From Bacteroidales bacterium (lineage in GTDB: Bacteria; Bacteroidota; Bacteroidia; Bacteroidales; Muribaculaceae), in NCBI GenBank assembly GCA_022768005.1, contig JALEMF010000068.1, positions 1 through 41,572 on the forward strand: a stretch of 41,572 nt of DNA, read 5' to 3'. Below are positions 8,875 through 18,647 of this stretch, piece after piece. The position numbers and the translations under genes are program-made. The notes under the pieces were generated by a model, which did not search any database, had not been told where the DNA came from, and saw nothing but the letters and a program-made list of their open reading frames with translations. Numbering within the stretch: position 1 is the first letter of the stretch; each line of letters starts with the position of its first letter.

Positions 8875-11007
8875 TTACAATCCTTTCATTGTCAGACTGA
8901 TACGTTTTCTGTCAAGATCCACATCAATAACTTTCACTTTTACCGCCTGATGCAGTTTCAGCACATCTCGCGGTGAAGAAATTCTCTTGTCAGAGATTTG
9001 TGATATATGCAAAAGTCCGCTTTGCTTAATACCCAAGTCAACGAAAGCACCGAAGTCTGTAATATTATTGACAAGTCCGTTAAGAATCATACCGGGCTTC
9101 AAGTCCTCAATTCCTGTTATAGTCTTGTCAAACTCCACGATAGCAATTTTCGTTCTCGGGTCACGTCCCGGCTTTTCAAGTTCCTCCACAATATCGTTGA
9201 GCGTAGGAAGTCCACAGTCATCAGTGACGTATTTAGCCAAGTCAATTTTGCCGAGAGCTTCACTGTTTCTTATCAATCCTTGAAGTTCAATACCCGTATC
9301 CTCCGCAATTTTATTCACTATTGAGTACCTTTCCGGGTGAACGGCAGTGTTATCAAGAGGATTAACGCCATTAGGGATTCTAAGGAAGCCTGCACACTGT
9401 TCAAAGGCTTTTTCACCGAGACGAGGCACGGATTTGAGTTGCTCCCTTGAAGTAAAATCTCCGTTTTGAGCCCTGTATTTCACTATATTCTCAGCGAGTG
9501 AAGGACCGATACCGGATACGTAAGAAAGCAGTTGAGACGAAGCCGTATTAATGTTGACACCAACTTTATTCACGCAGTTCATGACAGTGTTGTCAAGAGC
9601 CGTTTTTAGATTATTTTGGTCAACATCATGCTGATACTGTCCCACTCCTATTGACTTAGGGTCAATCTTTACAAGCTCTGCAAGCGGATCTATAAGCCTT
9701 CTGCCTATAGAGACGGCACCACGGACGGTAACGTCCTTGTCAGGAAATTCATCGCGAGCAATCTTTGATGCCGAATACACAGATGCACCGTCTTCACTGA
9801 CGATATATACATCAACTTTACGAGGGAAAAATACGTAATTCTGTATAAACTGCTCCGTCTCACGGCTTGCAGTACCGTTTCCGAGTGCGATAGCATCAAT
9901 TTTGTATGCTTCAATAAGATTTGAGAGTTTGCGAGCAGAACCTTTAATATCGTTCTGCGGCGCAGTAGGGTAAATCACATCATTATGGAGAAAATTACCC
10001 TGAGCATCAAGGCAGACAACCTTGCAGCCTGTGCGAAAGCCCGGGTCAATGGCAAGTATTCTTTTACCGCCTTTAAGTGGTGGCGACATAAGGAGCTGCT
10101 CAACGTTTTGCGCAAAAGTATTTATAGCCGTCTGTTCAGCCTTTGACTTTGCAGCATTAGCCGTCTCTGTCTCAATAGCCGGTCGGATAAGACGCTTGTA
10201 GGAATCCGCAACAGCCTCTGATATAGCCTGTTTGAAATCCGGCTGTGACTGTTGCTTGACAAAGATGGTGCAAAGGCGTTCAATAGCCTTATCATCATTA
10301 ATCTTAACCGACACTTTCAGCAAGCCTTCAGCCTCGGCACGTCGGATAGCAAGATACCGGTGAGAGGCACAACGATTAAGCGGCTCGGAATAGTCAAAAT
10401 AGTTTTGATACTTCCGGGCATTCTCTTCCTCACCTTTCACTACGGAAGCAGTGATTGTAGCCTCGCGAGCAAACTGATGACGGACATTTTCACGAGCAAT
10501 ACGGCTTTCACTTACCCATTCCGCTATAATATCCTTAGCACCTGCAAGTGCCTCCTCTGCCGTTTCCACGTCCTTAACAACGTATTTACGGGCAATAGAG
10601 AGGAGATTACGGCTATTCTGCGCCATAATGATTTTAGCAAACGGTTCAAGACCTTTTTCCCTTGCAATCTGCGCACGAGTACGCCTTTTAGGTCGGAAAG
10701 GAAGATAAATATCCTCAAGAGTAGCGGAGTCAATAGTGTCACTGATTTTCTGCATAAGTTCATCGGTCATATTACCTTGCTCGGTGATTGTGTCGATGAT
10801 TGTCTTTTTGCGCTTTTCAAGTGCAGTAAAATTGTCGTACAACTTACTGATGTTAAAGATGGCTACTTCATCAAGGCTACCTGTGGCTTCTTTTCGGTAA
10901 CGGCTGATAAAAGGTATAGTATCACCATTTTGAAGCATATCTGTTACTGCCTCTATATGTCTGTAAGGAATATTTGTAATCTTGCTGATAGTGAGGATAA
11001 TATCCAT
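8875..11007 (-). CDS. tex: Tex family RNA-binding/transcription accessory protein
   Basis: Tex proteins are cytosolic nucleic-acid-binding factors related to the core of eukaryotic Spt6. The 710-residue product has the standard order: a helical N-terminal Tex domain (MDIILTISKITNIPYRHIEAV onward in two parts), a YqgF-like RNase H fold (ILAIDPGFRTGCKVVCLD, about residue 318), tandem helix-hairpin-helix elements (INTASSQLLSYVSGIGPSLA, about residue 484) and a C-terminal S1 domain (NITDFGAFVDLGIKQSGLLH, about residues 637-707). It sits 11 bp after a capsule-type glycosyltransferase gene and 3 bp before folK. It is complete, with no anomaly. Confidence 0.96.
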   Translation of the reverse strand: MDIILTISKITNIPYRHIEAVTDMLQNGDTIPFISRYRKEATGSLDEVAIFNISKLYDNFTALEKRKKTIIDTITEQGNMTDELMQKISDTIDSATLEDIYLPFRPKRRTRAQIAREKGLEPFAKIIMAQNSRNLLSIARKYVVKDVETAEEALAGAKDIIAEWVSESRIARENVRHQFAREATITASVVKGEEENARKYQNYFDYSEPLNRCASHRYLAIRRAEAEGLLKVSVKINDDKAIERLCTIFVKQQSQPDFKQAISEAVADSYKRLIRPAIETETANAAKSKAEQTAINTFAQNVEQLLMSPPLKGGKRILAIDPGFRTGCKVVCLDAQGNFLHNDVIYPTAPQNDIKGSARKLSNLIEAYKIDAIALGNGTASRETEQFIQNYVFFPRKVDVYIVSEDGASVYSASKIARDEFPDKDVTVRGAVSIGRRLIDPLAELVKIDPKSIGVGQYQHDVDQNNLKTALDNTVMNCVNKVGVNINTASSQLLSYVSGIGPSLAENIVKYRAQNGDFTSREQLKSVPRLGEKAFEQCAGFLRIPNGVNPLDNTAVHPERYSIVNKIAEDTGIELQGLIRNSEALGKIDLAKYVTDDCGLPTLNDIVEELEKPGRDPRTKIAIVEFDKTITGIEDLKPGMILNGLVNNITDFGAFVDLGIKQSGLLHISQISDKRISSPRDVLKLHQAVKVKVIDVDLDRKRISLTMKGL

Positions 11008-11018
11008 TGTATTATAAT

Positions 11019-11867
11019 TTACCGGTAATTATTAAGAATGAAATTATATAGTGTTTTCGAACCGTATTTATCAGTGATCGGGAACTGTTTTTTCCACGTC
11101 AGTTTATGCAGTCCGCTATGCGAAGTGAGCTCTGCCCACAATGCCTCGCTGTAAGGCTCTTTAAGGTGCTTCACCATAGTGCTGATACGCTGCACGGGTA
11201 AATCATCAATAATTGCTTTTATTTGTGGCACGGCATTGTATCCTGCCTTGAATATATAGTCAAGCAAAAGATAATTCAGGACCTTGTCATTTCTGCCCCA
11301 CCAGTTTATCAGAGAATAGTAAATGTATTCGGGAATGACATTGCCCTTACCGCTTGCTATAAAAAAACTCGTCCATAGTCCGGCAGATACGTTATAGTTC
11401 GTGGAAACGTGTCGCAGTGTCCAAAAGCCTTTGCTCGTATCTACGATTGAATCAATGCTTTGAGTTAAAAGTATAGTAGTGTCTAACCATATTCCTCCGT
11501 ACTGCTTCAAAAGATACATTCGGGCGATGTCTGAGTAATGCGTTAAAGAAATTTGACATGCCGCTCGTTTTTCTTGCAAGTTCTGCGGAATTGATAAGTA
11601 TTCTGACACATTATCATCAGTAATAAGAATCACAGGGTGTCTTCCTGCATATTTCTTAATGGAATTATAGCACATTTTCACCGGTTCAGGCATATTCTCT
11701 TCACCTTGCCACCAGCAGCACCATATAGGACAATCATTCCCGATGATGTTACGGCTATCGCTACGGAATGACAGAAACCTTGCTATACTGTCTTGCTGTC
11801 TATATTTATGCAGCAGTTTATAAAGCACGTATTTCTGTTTTAGCTTGTGCAGTTTTACTATAGACAT
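11019..11867 (-). CDS. Capsular polysaccharide synthesis glycosyltransferase (Caps_synth / GT32-like)
   Basis: The 282-residue protein resembles the Caps_synth family of sugar transferases. It shows the early motif IWCCWWQGEENMPEPV (about residue 50), then YSDIARMYLLKQYGGIWLDT, in which the final D-x-T replaces the DXD that binds the metal and nucleotide sugar in GT32-type enzymes. There is no membrane segment, so it should act at the cytoplasmic face. It lies between a metallophosphoesterase gene (27 bp upstream) and tex (11 bp downstream), away from the main polysaccharide operon, suggesting a lone modifier of a lipid or surface glycan. Donor and acceptor are unknown. Confidence 0.8.
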   Translation of the reverse strand: MSIVKLHKLKQKYVLYKLLHKYRQQDSIARFLSFRSDSRNIIGNDCPIWCCWWQGEENMPEPVKMCYNSIKKYAGRHPVILITDDNVSEYLSIPQNLQEKRAACQISLTHYSDIARMYLLKQYGGIWLDTTILLTQSIDSIVDTSKGFWTLRHVSTNYNVSAGLWTSFFIASGKGNVIPEYIYYSLINWWGRNDKVLNYLLLDYIFKAGYNAVPQIKAIIDDLPVQRISTMVKHLKEPYSEALWAELTSHSGLHKLTWKKQFPITDKYGSKTLYNFILNNYR

Positions 11868-11894
11868 AGAAGTATATGAAGGGAATAAATGACG

Positions 11895-13082
11895 TTATTT
11901 TTTACGAAGAGTGAACACGGTGATTTCCGGTGTTGCGCCTATTCTGGTAGGAATAAGCACAGTGCCTATACCGATATTGACATATAAGCGTTGACCTTTT
12001 CCGTCGGTGTACATTCCGCCCCAGGTCTTGTACTTCAACGCACTCGGACTGACGCCGAACAGCTCCATTTGCATAGCGTGAGTATGACCGGCGAGGGTAA
12101 GTGCGATATTAGTGTTTTTATCACAAATATCATTAACCCAGTGTGCCGGATTATGCGAGAGAAGAACCTTTACAACCGAGTCATTTATATCAGGATAAGC
12201 CTTTTCAAGAGAGCCGTAAGTAGGAAATGGAGGGTCACCGATATTTTCAACACCGATAATGGCTATAGAGTCATTGCCGCGGTGAATATATTCCGTTTGG
12301 TCAAGTAAAATACGCCAACCCATTTCTTTCTGCATATCAAGCAGCATTTGTCTGTTAGCAGCCTTATCCTGAGGAGTTTTCCAAGTCACATAGTCACCAT
12401 AGTCGTGATTGCCGAGAATAGAAATGCAGCCGTTATCGGCTTTGATCCGTGAGAGAGTGTGTACAAAAGGTTTCAACTCCGATGCTTTACGGTTCACAAA
12501 GTCCCCGGTAAAAACCACGAGTGACGGATTGGCTTCATTAACGGCTTTTACCACTTGCGAAATGTAAGTAGTGTCATTGTTGTAAGTACCGAGGTGCAAG
12601 TCCGAAATCTGAACTATCTTAAAGCCGTCAAAGGCTTCAGGGAGGTCCTGTATTTCCACGGTCTTCTCCGTGATGTCAATATTGAAGCGATTAATAGTAG
12701 CCCCCCACCACATTAACATGAACATTACCACCGATATCATCATTCCCGCTATGCTGACAAAGCGTAATTTACCGCGATGGAAGAGTTGAGGAATACGCGC
12801 AATAAGGTCAATGATAATGAACGTAATCTTAGGAATGTAGATAGTGAAAAAGGTGTACAACGCCCACATTTTAGCCACGAGCAGCGGGTCACTTGCAGTG
12901 CGATGCGGGATAATCAGCACGGTAAGGATAGTGACAAGCGAGATAGCGGCAAAGACGGTGTGAGTACGCAAGGCAGCCTTACGGTGAGTCACAATCCTGC
13001 TTTTGATAGTCTTAAAGATATAATAATCAGTGGCTATACTTATTACAGCCAAGATAGCCACGAGTGTAAGGGAGAGTCTCAT
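11895..13082 (-). CDS. Membrane-anchored calcineurin-like metallophosphoesterase
   Basis: The 395-residue protein starts with about four transmembrane helices (residues 1-130), followed by a complete metallophosphoesterase domain with motifs VQISDLHLG (about 157), TGDFVNRK (about 189), GNHDYGDY (about 223), LLSHNPAHW and AGHTHAMQ (about 335). These supply the Asp, Asn and His ligands of a two-metal centre. The layout matches the YkuE/YaeI-like phosphoesterases, some of which act on UDP-diacylglucosamine or other lipid phosphates; substrate here is open. Its upstream neighbour (35 bp) is an acyltransferase, which favours a role in envelope lipids. Confidence 0.88.
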   Translation of the reverse strand: MRLSLTLVAILAVISIATDYYIFKTIKSRIVTHRKAALRTHTVFAAISLVTILTVLIIPHRTASDPLLVAKMWALYTFFTIYIPKITFIIIDLIARIPQLFHRGKLRFVSIAGMMISVVMFMLMWWGATINRFNIDITEKTVEIQDLPEAFDGFKIVQISDLHLGTYNNDTTYISQVVKAVNEANPSLVVFTGDFVNRKASELKPFVHTLSRIKADNGCISILGNHDYGDYVTWKTPQDKAANRQMLLDMQKEMGWRILLDQTEYIHRGNDSIAIIGVENIGDPPFPTYGSLEKAYPDINDSVVKVLLSHNPAHWVNDICDKNTNIALTLAGHTHAMQMELFGVSPSALKYKTWGGMYTDGKGQRLYVNIGIGTVLIPTRIGATPEITVFTLRKK

Positions 13083-13117
13083 AGCAGAGTAGCAACTTAT
13101 ATTTATGAGTTATACAG

Positions 13118-14278
13118 TTATGCTTCTTGGGCTTTAAGTTGGTTTCTCAGCGGGTTGGCGTACATATTGAGGATAAGAGTCTTAACGTAATCGTATTCCT
13201 CAGGAGTGATTTCCGGCACGTCAATTTTGGAGATTTGATTTTCAATATACCTCATAATAGAATTCTTATCCGCTTGCGTATATTTGTCGGCAAATCTGTC
13301 AGAACCTTCAAGAACATCGTAAGAGATATAGTTTATCGGGTATATTTGGTAGCCTAAGTGGATAGCCTTGTTGATAATTTCGCACGTAGCCTGAAGGAAT
13401 TCCGGAGTGGAAATATTCTGCGGAAGTGCTTGAAGTTGCGGAGTAATACACTCGGTAACCGCATAATGTATATGCCCTTTATAGCCTGTGATACCTGTTT
13501 CCATACTTGAAAGGTCATCACGCTGAGTCTTTTTGTAGTCAGGGTCACGGCGACGGAGCAGGAATTCACGTGCTTTAAGATAATCGTTAGGGTCGAACTC
13601 GTAGGAAATAGACGTAGGAAGCAGATTTACGTCCTCAATATTCTTACGTAAGCCATTGCCCCCGGCAAGTCCGAGCATCTTGATAAGACTTTCCTGAGTG
13701 ACATCATTAGAATCCTTGGTTCTGCCTTCACGCTGTGCAATCCACACGGACTGCTTCTTCTGAGAGATAGCAAAGTGAATATACGCTGAGAGGTGTTTTG
13801 CGGCTTCATACGCTTGTTTCATCTTAAGGCTGCGACGCACGATAAAACTCTTGTTAAGCCTAACGAGGTCGTTAATCCAATCATAGATGAGGAGATTATC
13901 ACCTATAGCCACTTCCGTAGTAGGTTCTCCTGCATGAAGAAAGCAGAGATTCAGGAATGAAACGTCAAGAACGATGTCTCTATGATTAGTAATGACAGTG
14001 AATGCTGTGTCCCCGGCATAGTGTTCAGTACCGCTGATAGTAATGCCTGAGGTAGTATTTCGTTCCAGTTGTTCAAGGAACGGGAGCATTATTAGTCGTT
14101 GAAAGTCTTCTTTGTTATTTATGCGGAGCAGACGGGCAACGAATGTCTGATAGTCAACTCCCGGCATGATAGATGTAATAACCTTTCTGAATCCGTCTTC
14201 TTTAACAAGTTCAGATAGTTTTGGCTGAAACATCTCGTTGTCGTACGGGGCGATATCTTTGAAGTCTTCGAGTGTCAT
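13118..14278 (-). CDS. Glycerol-phosphate acyltransferase family protein (PlsC/PlsB-like domain)
   Basis: The 386-residue protein carries the acyltransferase motif TNHRDIVLDVS (about residue 96, catalytic His with downstream Asp) and an EGRTKD substrate-binding block near residue 180, matching the lysophospholipid/glycerol-phosphate acyltransferase superfamily in the form common in Bacteroidetes. It would transfer an acyl chain to a lipid precursor at the inner membrane. I chose the ATG at 14278 (MTLEDFKDIAPYD); a start nine codons upstream adds only residues from a T/A-rich leader. It heads the run acyltransferase-phosphoesterase-glycosyltransferase-tex-folK, all with gaps of 3-35 bp. Confidence 0.82.
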   Translation of the reverse strand: MTLEDFKDIAPYDNEMFQPKLSELVKEDGFRKVITSIMPGVDYQTFVARLLRINNKEDFQRLIMLPFLEQLERNTTSGITISGTEHYAGDTAFTVITNHRDIVLDVSFLNLCFLHAGEPTTEVAIGDNLLIYDWINDLVRLNKSFIVRRSLKMKQAYEAAKHLSAYIHFAISQKKQSVWIAQREGRTKDSNDVTQESLIKMLGLAGGNGLRKNIEDVNLLPTSISYEFDPNDYLKAREFLLRRRDPDYKKTQRDDLSSMETGITGYKGHIHYAVTECITPQLQALPQNISTPEFLQATCEIINKAIHLGYQIYPINYISYDVLEGSDRFADKYTQADKNSIMRYIENQISKIDVPEITPEEYDYVKTLILNMYANPLRNQLKAQEA

Positions 14279-14346
14279 GCTTATTTTTTTTAATGAAAAT
14301 TGCAAGACGGGCGGTGTAATTATGTCTATACGCCACCTATCTTATG

Positions 14347-14354
14347 CAAAGATA
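14347..14354 (-). promoter_or_regulatory. -7 element for the acyltransferase-tex-folK operon
   Basis: Read on the minus strand this is TATCTTTG, matching TAnnTTTG, 68 bp before the acyltransferase ATG. I do not see a good TTTG at the -33 distance. Confidence 0.5.
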
Positions 14355-14452
14355 ACGAATAAATGTGTTTTGCCACTATTATGCCACCTTATTTAACAAT
14401 ATTACATTTTTATTCAGCGTTATTAACCGAATAATTGATTTATAGCGGATTT

Positions 14453-15556
14453 TTACACATTAAATCTGAAGTGCATAATGTCACCGTCTTGCACTACGTA
14501 CTCTTTTCCCTCCACAGCAAGTTTACCCGCCTCACGGACTCCTGCTTCACCGCCGAGATTGACATAATCGTCGTACTTGATAACCTCAGCACGGATAAAA
14601 CCTTTTTCAAAGTCCGTGTGAATAATACCGGCACATTGCGGTGCTTTGGAACCTCTGAGGAATGTCCAAGCGCGGACTTCATCTTCGCCGGCAGTAAAAT
14701 ACGTCTGCAAGTCAAGCAGAGCGTAAGCAGCACGGATAAGACGACTGACACCTGACTCTTTAAGTCCTATTTCTGCAAGGAATTCCTGACGTTCTTCCCA
14801 AGTGTCAAGTTCTGCAATATCACTTTCCGTCTGAGCGGCAACGATGAGGATTTGTGCATCTTCATCTTTTACAGCCTCACGGACAGCGTCAACGTACTTA
14901 TTGCCGGAGACTGCAGATGCGTCATCAACATTACATACGTAAAGGACAGGCTTATTGGTAAGTAAGAACAGTTCCTTAGCGTATTTTTGCTCGTCAACAG
15001 TCTCGAACTTAACGGAACGAGCCGGCTTGCCTTGGTCCAGTGCCTCTTTAAATTGTCTTAACACTTCGTACTGAAGTTTGGCAGTTTTATCGCCGCCTGT
15101 CTGAGCTGCTTTTTGAGTCTTGGCAATACGGCTTTCGATAGTTTCAAGGTCTTTGAGTTGGAGTTCATAGTCAATAATTTCCTTATCTCTCACAGGGTCA
15201 ACAGAGCCGTCAACGTGAGTAATGTTATCATCGTCAAAGCAACGGAGAACGTGAAGAATAGCATCAGTTTCACGGATATTGGCAAGAAACTTATTGCCAA
15301 GTCCTTCACCTTTGCTTGCTCCTTTTACGAGTCCTGCGATATCCACAATCTCAACTGTAGCCGGCACAATACTTCTCGGGTGACACATTTCCACGAGTTT
15401 GTTAAGTCGTTCGTCAGGTACTGTGATAACGCCCACATTAGGCTCGATAGTACAGAACGGGAAGTTTGCAGATTGTGCTTTAGCGTTTGACAGACAGTTA
15501 AATAGAGTGGATTTTCCAACATTTGGAAGTCCCACTATGCCGCATTGTAGTGCCAT
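14453..15556 (-). CDS. ychF: Redox-regulated/ribosome-binding GTPase (ATPase) YchF, OLA1 family
   Basis: The 367-residue protein has a TRAFAC-class nucleotide-binding domain with Walker [10 protein letters not shown] (residues 8-16), the G3 region [14 protein letters not shown] (about 70), a coiled-coil insert (about 125-165), NVDD as the G4 variant that shifts specificity towards ATP, and a C-terminal TGS domain (from about 285) ending in DIMHFRFNV. YchF binds ribosomes and takes part in stress responses. It starts 55 bp downstream of bioB, a gap with no TAnnTTTG match, so the two may share a transcript. Confidence 0.96.
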   Translation of the reverse strand: MALQCGIVGLPNVGKSTLFNCLSNAKAQSANFPFCTIEPNVGVITVPDERLNKLVEMCHPRSIVPATVEIVDIAGLVKGASKGEGLGNKFLANIRETDAILHVLRCFDDDNITHVDGSVDPVRDKEIIDYELQLKDLETIESRIAKTQKAAQTGGDKTAKLQYEVLRQFKEALDQGKPARSVKFETVDEQKYAKELFLLTNKPVLYVCNVDDASAVSGNKYVDAVREAVKDEDAQILIVAAQTESDIAELDTWEERQEFLAEIGLKESGVSRLIRAAYALLDLQTYFTAGEDEVRAWTFLRGSKAPQCAGIIHTDFEKGFIRAEVIKYDDYVNLGGEAGVREAGKLAVEGKEYVVQDGDIMHFRFNV

Positions 15557-15611
15557 GATATATTTGTTTTATTGTATTTTCTTATTATGTGAGTATATTA
15601 TGATTATGGGA

Positions 15612-16574
15612 TTACCATTTAAAGCCGAGTTCGGTAAAGAGGTCACGGTCTTGGTCAATATTATTTCCGACAGTGGTAAGCATATCGCCTACGAGTGCGC
15701 CGCCCATACCTCCGCGGAGAATACGGCGAGTAGCCTTTTCGCTGAGACGAAGTCTGCCACCTGCAAATCTCAGATTACACTTGGGAGCGACAAGACGGAA
15801 TAGTGCTACGGTCAAGATGATTTCTTCCTCGGACAACGGGGCTTCATCTTGGAGCGGAGTACCCTTAATCGGATTAAGAATATTAATAGGAATTGAGCAA
15901 GCACCTGTCTCACGAGCCTCCTGAGCAAGCATAAGTCGCTGTTCGAGAGTCTCACCCATACCGATGATACCGCCCGAGCATACTTCCATACCTACTTCTC
16001 TGGCAGCACGAATTGTGCGGAGTTTATCCTCCTGAGAGTGAGTGGAGCAGAGTGAAGGGAAATAAGATGAAGCAGTCTCAAGGTTACAGTGATAGCGATT
16101 TACTCCTGCATCTTTAAGTTTCTGAAGTTCTTCTTTCGTAAGAAGTCCCATAGATGCACAAAGAGATATTGAAGACACCTTGGCGGCGTCACGGAATATT
16201 TGGCAGAAACGCTCAATATCCGCAGGAGCAACTTTTCTACCGCTGGTAACGAGTGAAAAACGTCGAACTCCCTTTTCAGAGTTCATTTTCACCGCTTTCA
16301 TTACTTCTTCATGAGGAATAATGTCGTACTCTTTGCAGCCCGTCTCGTAAAATCTTGACTGTGCGCACCACTTACAGTTTTCAGAACATTTACCGGAACG
16401 AGCGTTGACGATAGAACAAGTATCCATATTATCGCCATTCCATTTTTTTCTTATTTCATCTGCGGCATCGCATATATCATTGATGTCAAAACTCTTGCTT
16501 ATCTTGATCGCATCTTCTATGCTGCAAGGATTTCCGTTTAAGGCTTCAAGTTTGACTTTTTCTAATAAATTCAT
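15612..16574 (-). CDS. bioB: Biotin synthase (radical SAM)
   Basis: Inserts sulfur into dethiobiotin, the last step of biotin synthesis. The 320-residue protein has the radical SAM cysteines in CSENCKWCAQS (CxxxCxxC, about residue 61), the NYHxNLET-type stretch as NRYHCNLETA, and the second Fe-S site arginine region NLRFAGGR near the C-terminus. I set the start at 16574 (MNLLEKVKLEALNG), which matches the family; a 43-codon in-frame extension to 16703 runs through the promoter and has no homology I recognise. No other biotin gene lies in the window. Confidence 0.95.
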   Translation of the reverse strand: MNLLEKVKLEALNGNPCSIEDAIKISKSFDINDICDAADEIRKKWNGDNMDTCSIVNARSGKCSENCKWCAQSRFYETGCKEYDIIPHEEVMKAVKMNSEKGVRRFSLVTSGRKVAPADIERFCQIFRDAAKVSSISLCASMGLLTKEELQKLKDAGVNRYHCNLETASSYFPSLCSTHSQEDKLRTIRAAREVGMEVCSGGIIGMGETLEQRLMLAQEARETGACSIPINILNPIKGTPLQDEAPLSEEEIILTVALFRLVAPKCNLRFAGGRLRLSEKATRRILRGGMGGALVGDMLTTVGNNIDQDRDLFTELGFKW

Positions 16575-16597
16575 TGTAGTAATGTTATTTCGGATTG

Positions 16598-16605
16598 CAA
16601 ATGTA
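16598..16605 (-). promoter_or_regulatory. -7 element of the bioB promoter
   Basis: On the minus strand it reads TACATTTG, a TAnnTTTG match 24 bp before the bioB ATG at 16574. It supports the short start. The -33 region reads GTTTC rather than TTTG. Confidence 0.65.
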
Positions 16606-16708
16606 GCCAAAAAATCTGAGAGTACGAAACTTTTGTAACGATACCGGTTAGTTACGTGAAGGCAAAAGGGACTACAAAGGGCAAAAAGAGCTATTTCTTG
16701 CACGAATT

Positions 16709-16744
16709 AAAAAAGGGGCTACGCACCTCGCGCGCAGCCCTTTA
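16709..16744 (-). terminator. Intrinsic terminator after the DUF349 gene
   Basis: On the minus strand AAAGGGCTGCGC pairs with GCGTAGCCCCTTT (one bulge) and is followed by a T-run. It lies 30 bp after the DUF349 stop codon and stops transcription before bioB. Confidence 0.8.
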
Positions 16745-16773
16745 TCCTAAATTAAAAAACGAAATCTATTTGT

Positions 16774-18615
16774 TTATTTGATATGTTCATCTATCATCTT
16801 GATTTTCTTTTCAAGGGTAGCGATAGACTCTTTAAGGCGTACTACTCTGCGCTGAAGTTCTTTAAGCATAGAGTCGCCGGACTTTGAACTTGACGTAAAG
16901 AAACCGAGGTTATTTTCACACGTTGAAAGTTCTGCCATACGCTGTTCGTATGCTCTTACCATACGTTCACGTTCGCGATACAATTTATCATTATCGCCAG
17001 CCATTCCGGCAATTGAATTTTCGAATTTGCCAAACTCGGCAGATGCTCCCGAGAGGTCAAACTGTTCGTAAAGACGATTGACTGCCGTGCGATATGCTTC
17101 GTAAATCTTATCTTTGTCGCGGAATGGCACGTGACCTATCTGCTGCCACTGTGCAGAAGCTTCTTTTACAACCTTTGCCACTTCCTCTTTCGGAGTATCT
17201 GCTGCAATAGCATTAAGTGTGGCGATGACAGCCTTTTTAGCCTTTAAGTTTTCCACTTCCACGTGACGAGTTCCTGAGAGCTGTTTTTTCTTGCGTTCAA
17301 AGAATTTGTCGCAAGCCTCTTGGAAACGTTTCCAGACTGCATCACTGTGTTTACGAGGAACTGCACCCACTTTTTTCCAATCTTGCTGAAGTTTTACGAG
17401 AGCATCGGTAGTTTTTTTCCATTCGCTGCTTTCGCTTAGTGCTTCAGCCTTTTCACATAACTCCGTCTTGAGGCGAAGATTTTCATCAAGATTTTCCTTT
17501 ACGGACTTATAGAAAGCCGCTTTCGCTTCAAAGAACTTGTCGCATACGGCACGGAACCGGTCAAAGAGAGCATTATTCACTTTCTTGGCAGCAAAACCGA
17601 TAGCCTTCCATTGCTGTTGCAAGTCAAGGATAGTCTTAGTGGCTTGTTCCCATTGAGCGTAAGTCTTTAGTGCATCAATATCAATAGCCTCAATAGCCTC
17701 GCAGAGTGAAGTCTTGGCGGTTTCGTTTTCCTGTTCACGCTGTCTTCTCTGCTCAAAGTATTCCTGATGACGCTTATTGATAATAGCGGAAACGTCTTTG
17801 AATTTAGCCCAAAGTTCTTCACGAATTTCTTTGGCTACAGGACCAATTTCACGCCACTTTGCGTGCAAGTCCTGGAGAAGTCTTGCAGCAACTACGATAT
17901 CAGTACCTTCAGTTAATTTCTTTGCTTGTTCAATGATGAGTTCTTTTGCTTCAAGATTTTTCTTGAAGTCATAGTCACGGAGGTCTTTATTGACCTTAAG
18001 CTGGTCATAAAATTTCTCCTCAGCTTCTTTGTATTTTTTCCAAATATCATTATTACGCTGTTCACCTACATCTCCTACTACTTTAAACTCCTGCTGAAGT
18101 TCTCTGAACTGCGGGAAAAGACGGTTAACATTATCAGTGTCCTGACTGAGTTCTACTATTTTATCAATGATAGCAATTTTCTTATCGTAATTAGCCTGCC
18201 GGAGAGCATCTTGTTCTTTAAGGTACTCGGCTTTTTTCTCCTTGATAACGTTCAGGATTTCCTTCAAAGTATCTTCCTGAGAGTCTTTTTCCGGGACGAA
18301 AGCCTCCGGAGCATTACCGGCTTCAACAAACTGTTCTCGCTGTGCAGCAAATTCATTTCTCTGGAATGAGTAAAACAACTGTTTGAGTGCAGTAACCTTG
18401 TCACGCACAATATTTTCAGCATCGCCATCGGCAATTTGCTGTAACTGACTCAAAACTTCAGCCTTGCTTTGAGGTTGAAGAGTTTCTTCTTTAACTTCTT
18501 GATTTTCATCAATCGGATTGTTTACCGGTAGAGTGACGTCTTGAGCATCTTTGCTCTCAACATCGAGGGGCTGTTCACGCATATCCATGTTAGAATTTGG
18601 TATAATATTAGACAT
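16774..18615 (-). CDS. DUF349 repeat protein
   Basis: The 613-residue product is almost wholly helical, charged and repetitive. I count about five DUF349 units, each with a pattern like LQQEFKVVG, LHAKWREIGPVAKE, LQQQWKAIGFAAKK, LQQDWKKVGAVPRK and ASAQWQQIGHVPFRDKD, the tryptophan and the G-x-(V/A) being the repeating core. There is no signal or membrane segment. The N-terminal 90 residues are acidic and low in complexity, and the last 60 form a likely coiled coil. DUF349 proteins are common in Bacteroidetes and of unsettled function. The ATG at 18615 (MSNIIPNSN) is preferred to one 15 codons upstream, because that extension would run through a 9-bp perfect palindrome in the leader. Confidence 0.85.
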   Translation of the reverse strand: MSNIIPNSNMDMREQPLDVESKDAQDVTLPVNNPIDENQEVKEETLQPQSKAEVLSQLQQIADGDAENIVRDKVTALKQLFYSFQRNEFAAQREQFVEAGNAPEAFVPEKDSQEDTLKEILNVIKEKKAEYLKEQDALRQANYDKKIAIIDKIVELSQDTDNVNRLFPQFRELQQEFKVVGDVGEQRNNDIWKKYKEAEEKFYDQLKVNKDLRDYDFKKNLEAKELIIEQAKKLTEGTDIVVAARLLQDLHAKWREIGPVAKEIREELWAKFKDVSAIINKRHQEYFEQRRQREQENETAKTSLCEAIEAIDIDALKTYAQWEQATKTILDLQQQWKAIGFAAKKVNNALFDRFRAVCDKFFEAKAAFYKSVKENLDENLRLKTELCEKAEALSESSEWKKTTDALVKLQQDWKKVGAVPRKHSDAVWKRFQEACDKFFERKKKQLSGTRHVEVENLKAKKAVIATLNAIAADTPKEEVAKVVKEASAQWQQIGHVPFRDKDKIYEAYRTAVNRLYEQFDLSGASAEFGKFENSIAGMAGDNDKLYRERERMVRAYEQRMAELSTCENNLGFFTSSSKSGDSMLKELQRRVVRLKESIATLEKKIKMIDEHIK

Positions 18616-18622
18616 AACATCT

Positions 18623-18647
18623 GCAACTGTAATCAGGCTACAGTTGC
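18623..18647 (-). promoter_or_regulatory. Perfect 9-bp hairpin/palindrome in the DUF349 leader
   Basis: GCAACTGTA and TACAGTTGC flank a 7-nt loop. The 3' arm ends 7 nt before the ATG at 18615, in the ribosome-binding zone. It could be an RNA hairpin that controls translation or a DNA operator. No T-run follows, so it is not a terminator. Confidence 0.55.

Noticed and set aside
10252-11028. 258-codon open frame opposite tex
   Set aside because: It is antisense to a strongly conserved gene, has no domain I recognise and reflects the codon pattern of tex.
16575-16703. N-terminal extension of bioB by 43 codons
   Set aside because: It crosses the TACATTTG promoter element and the added residues do not resemble biotin synthase.
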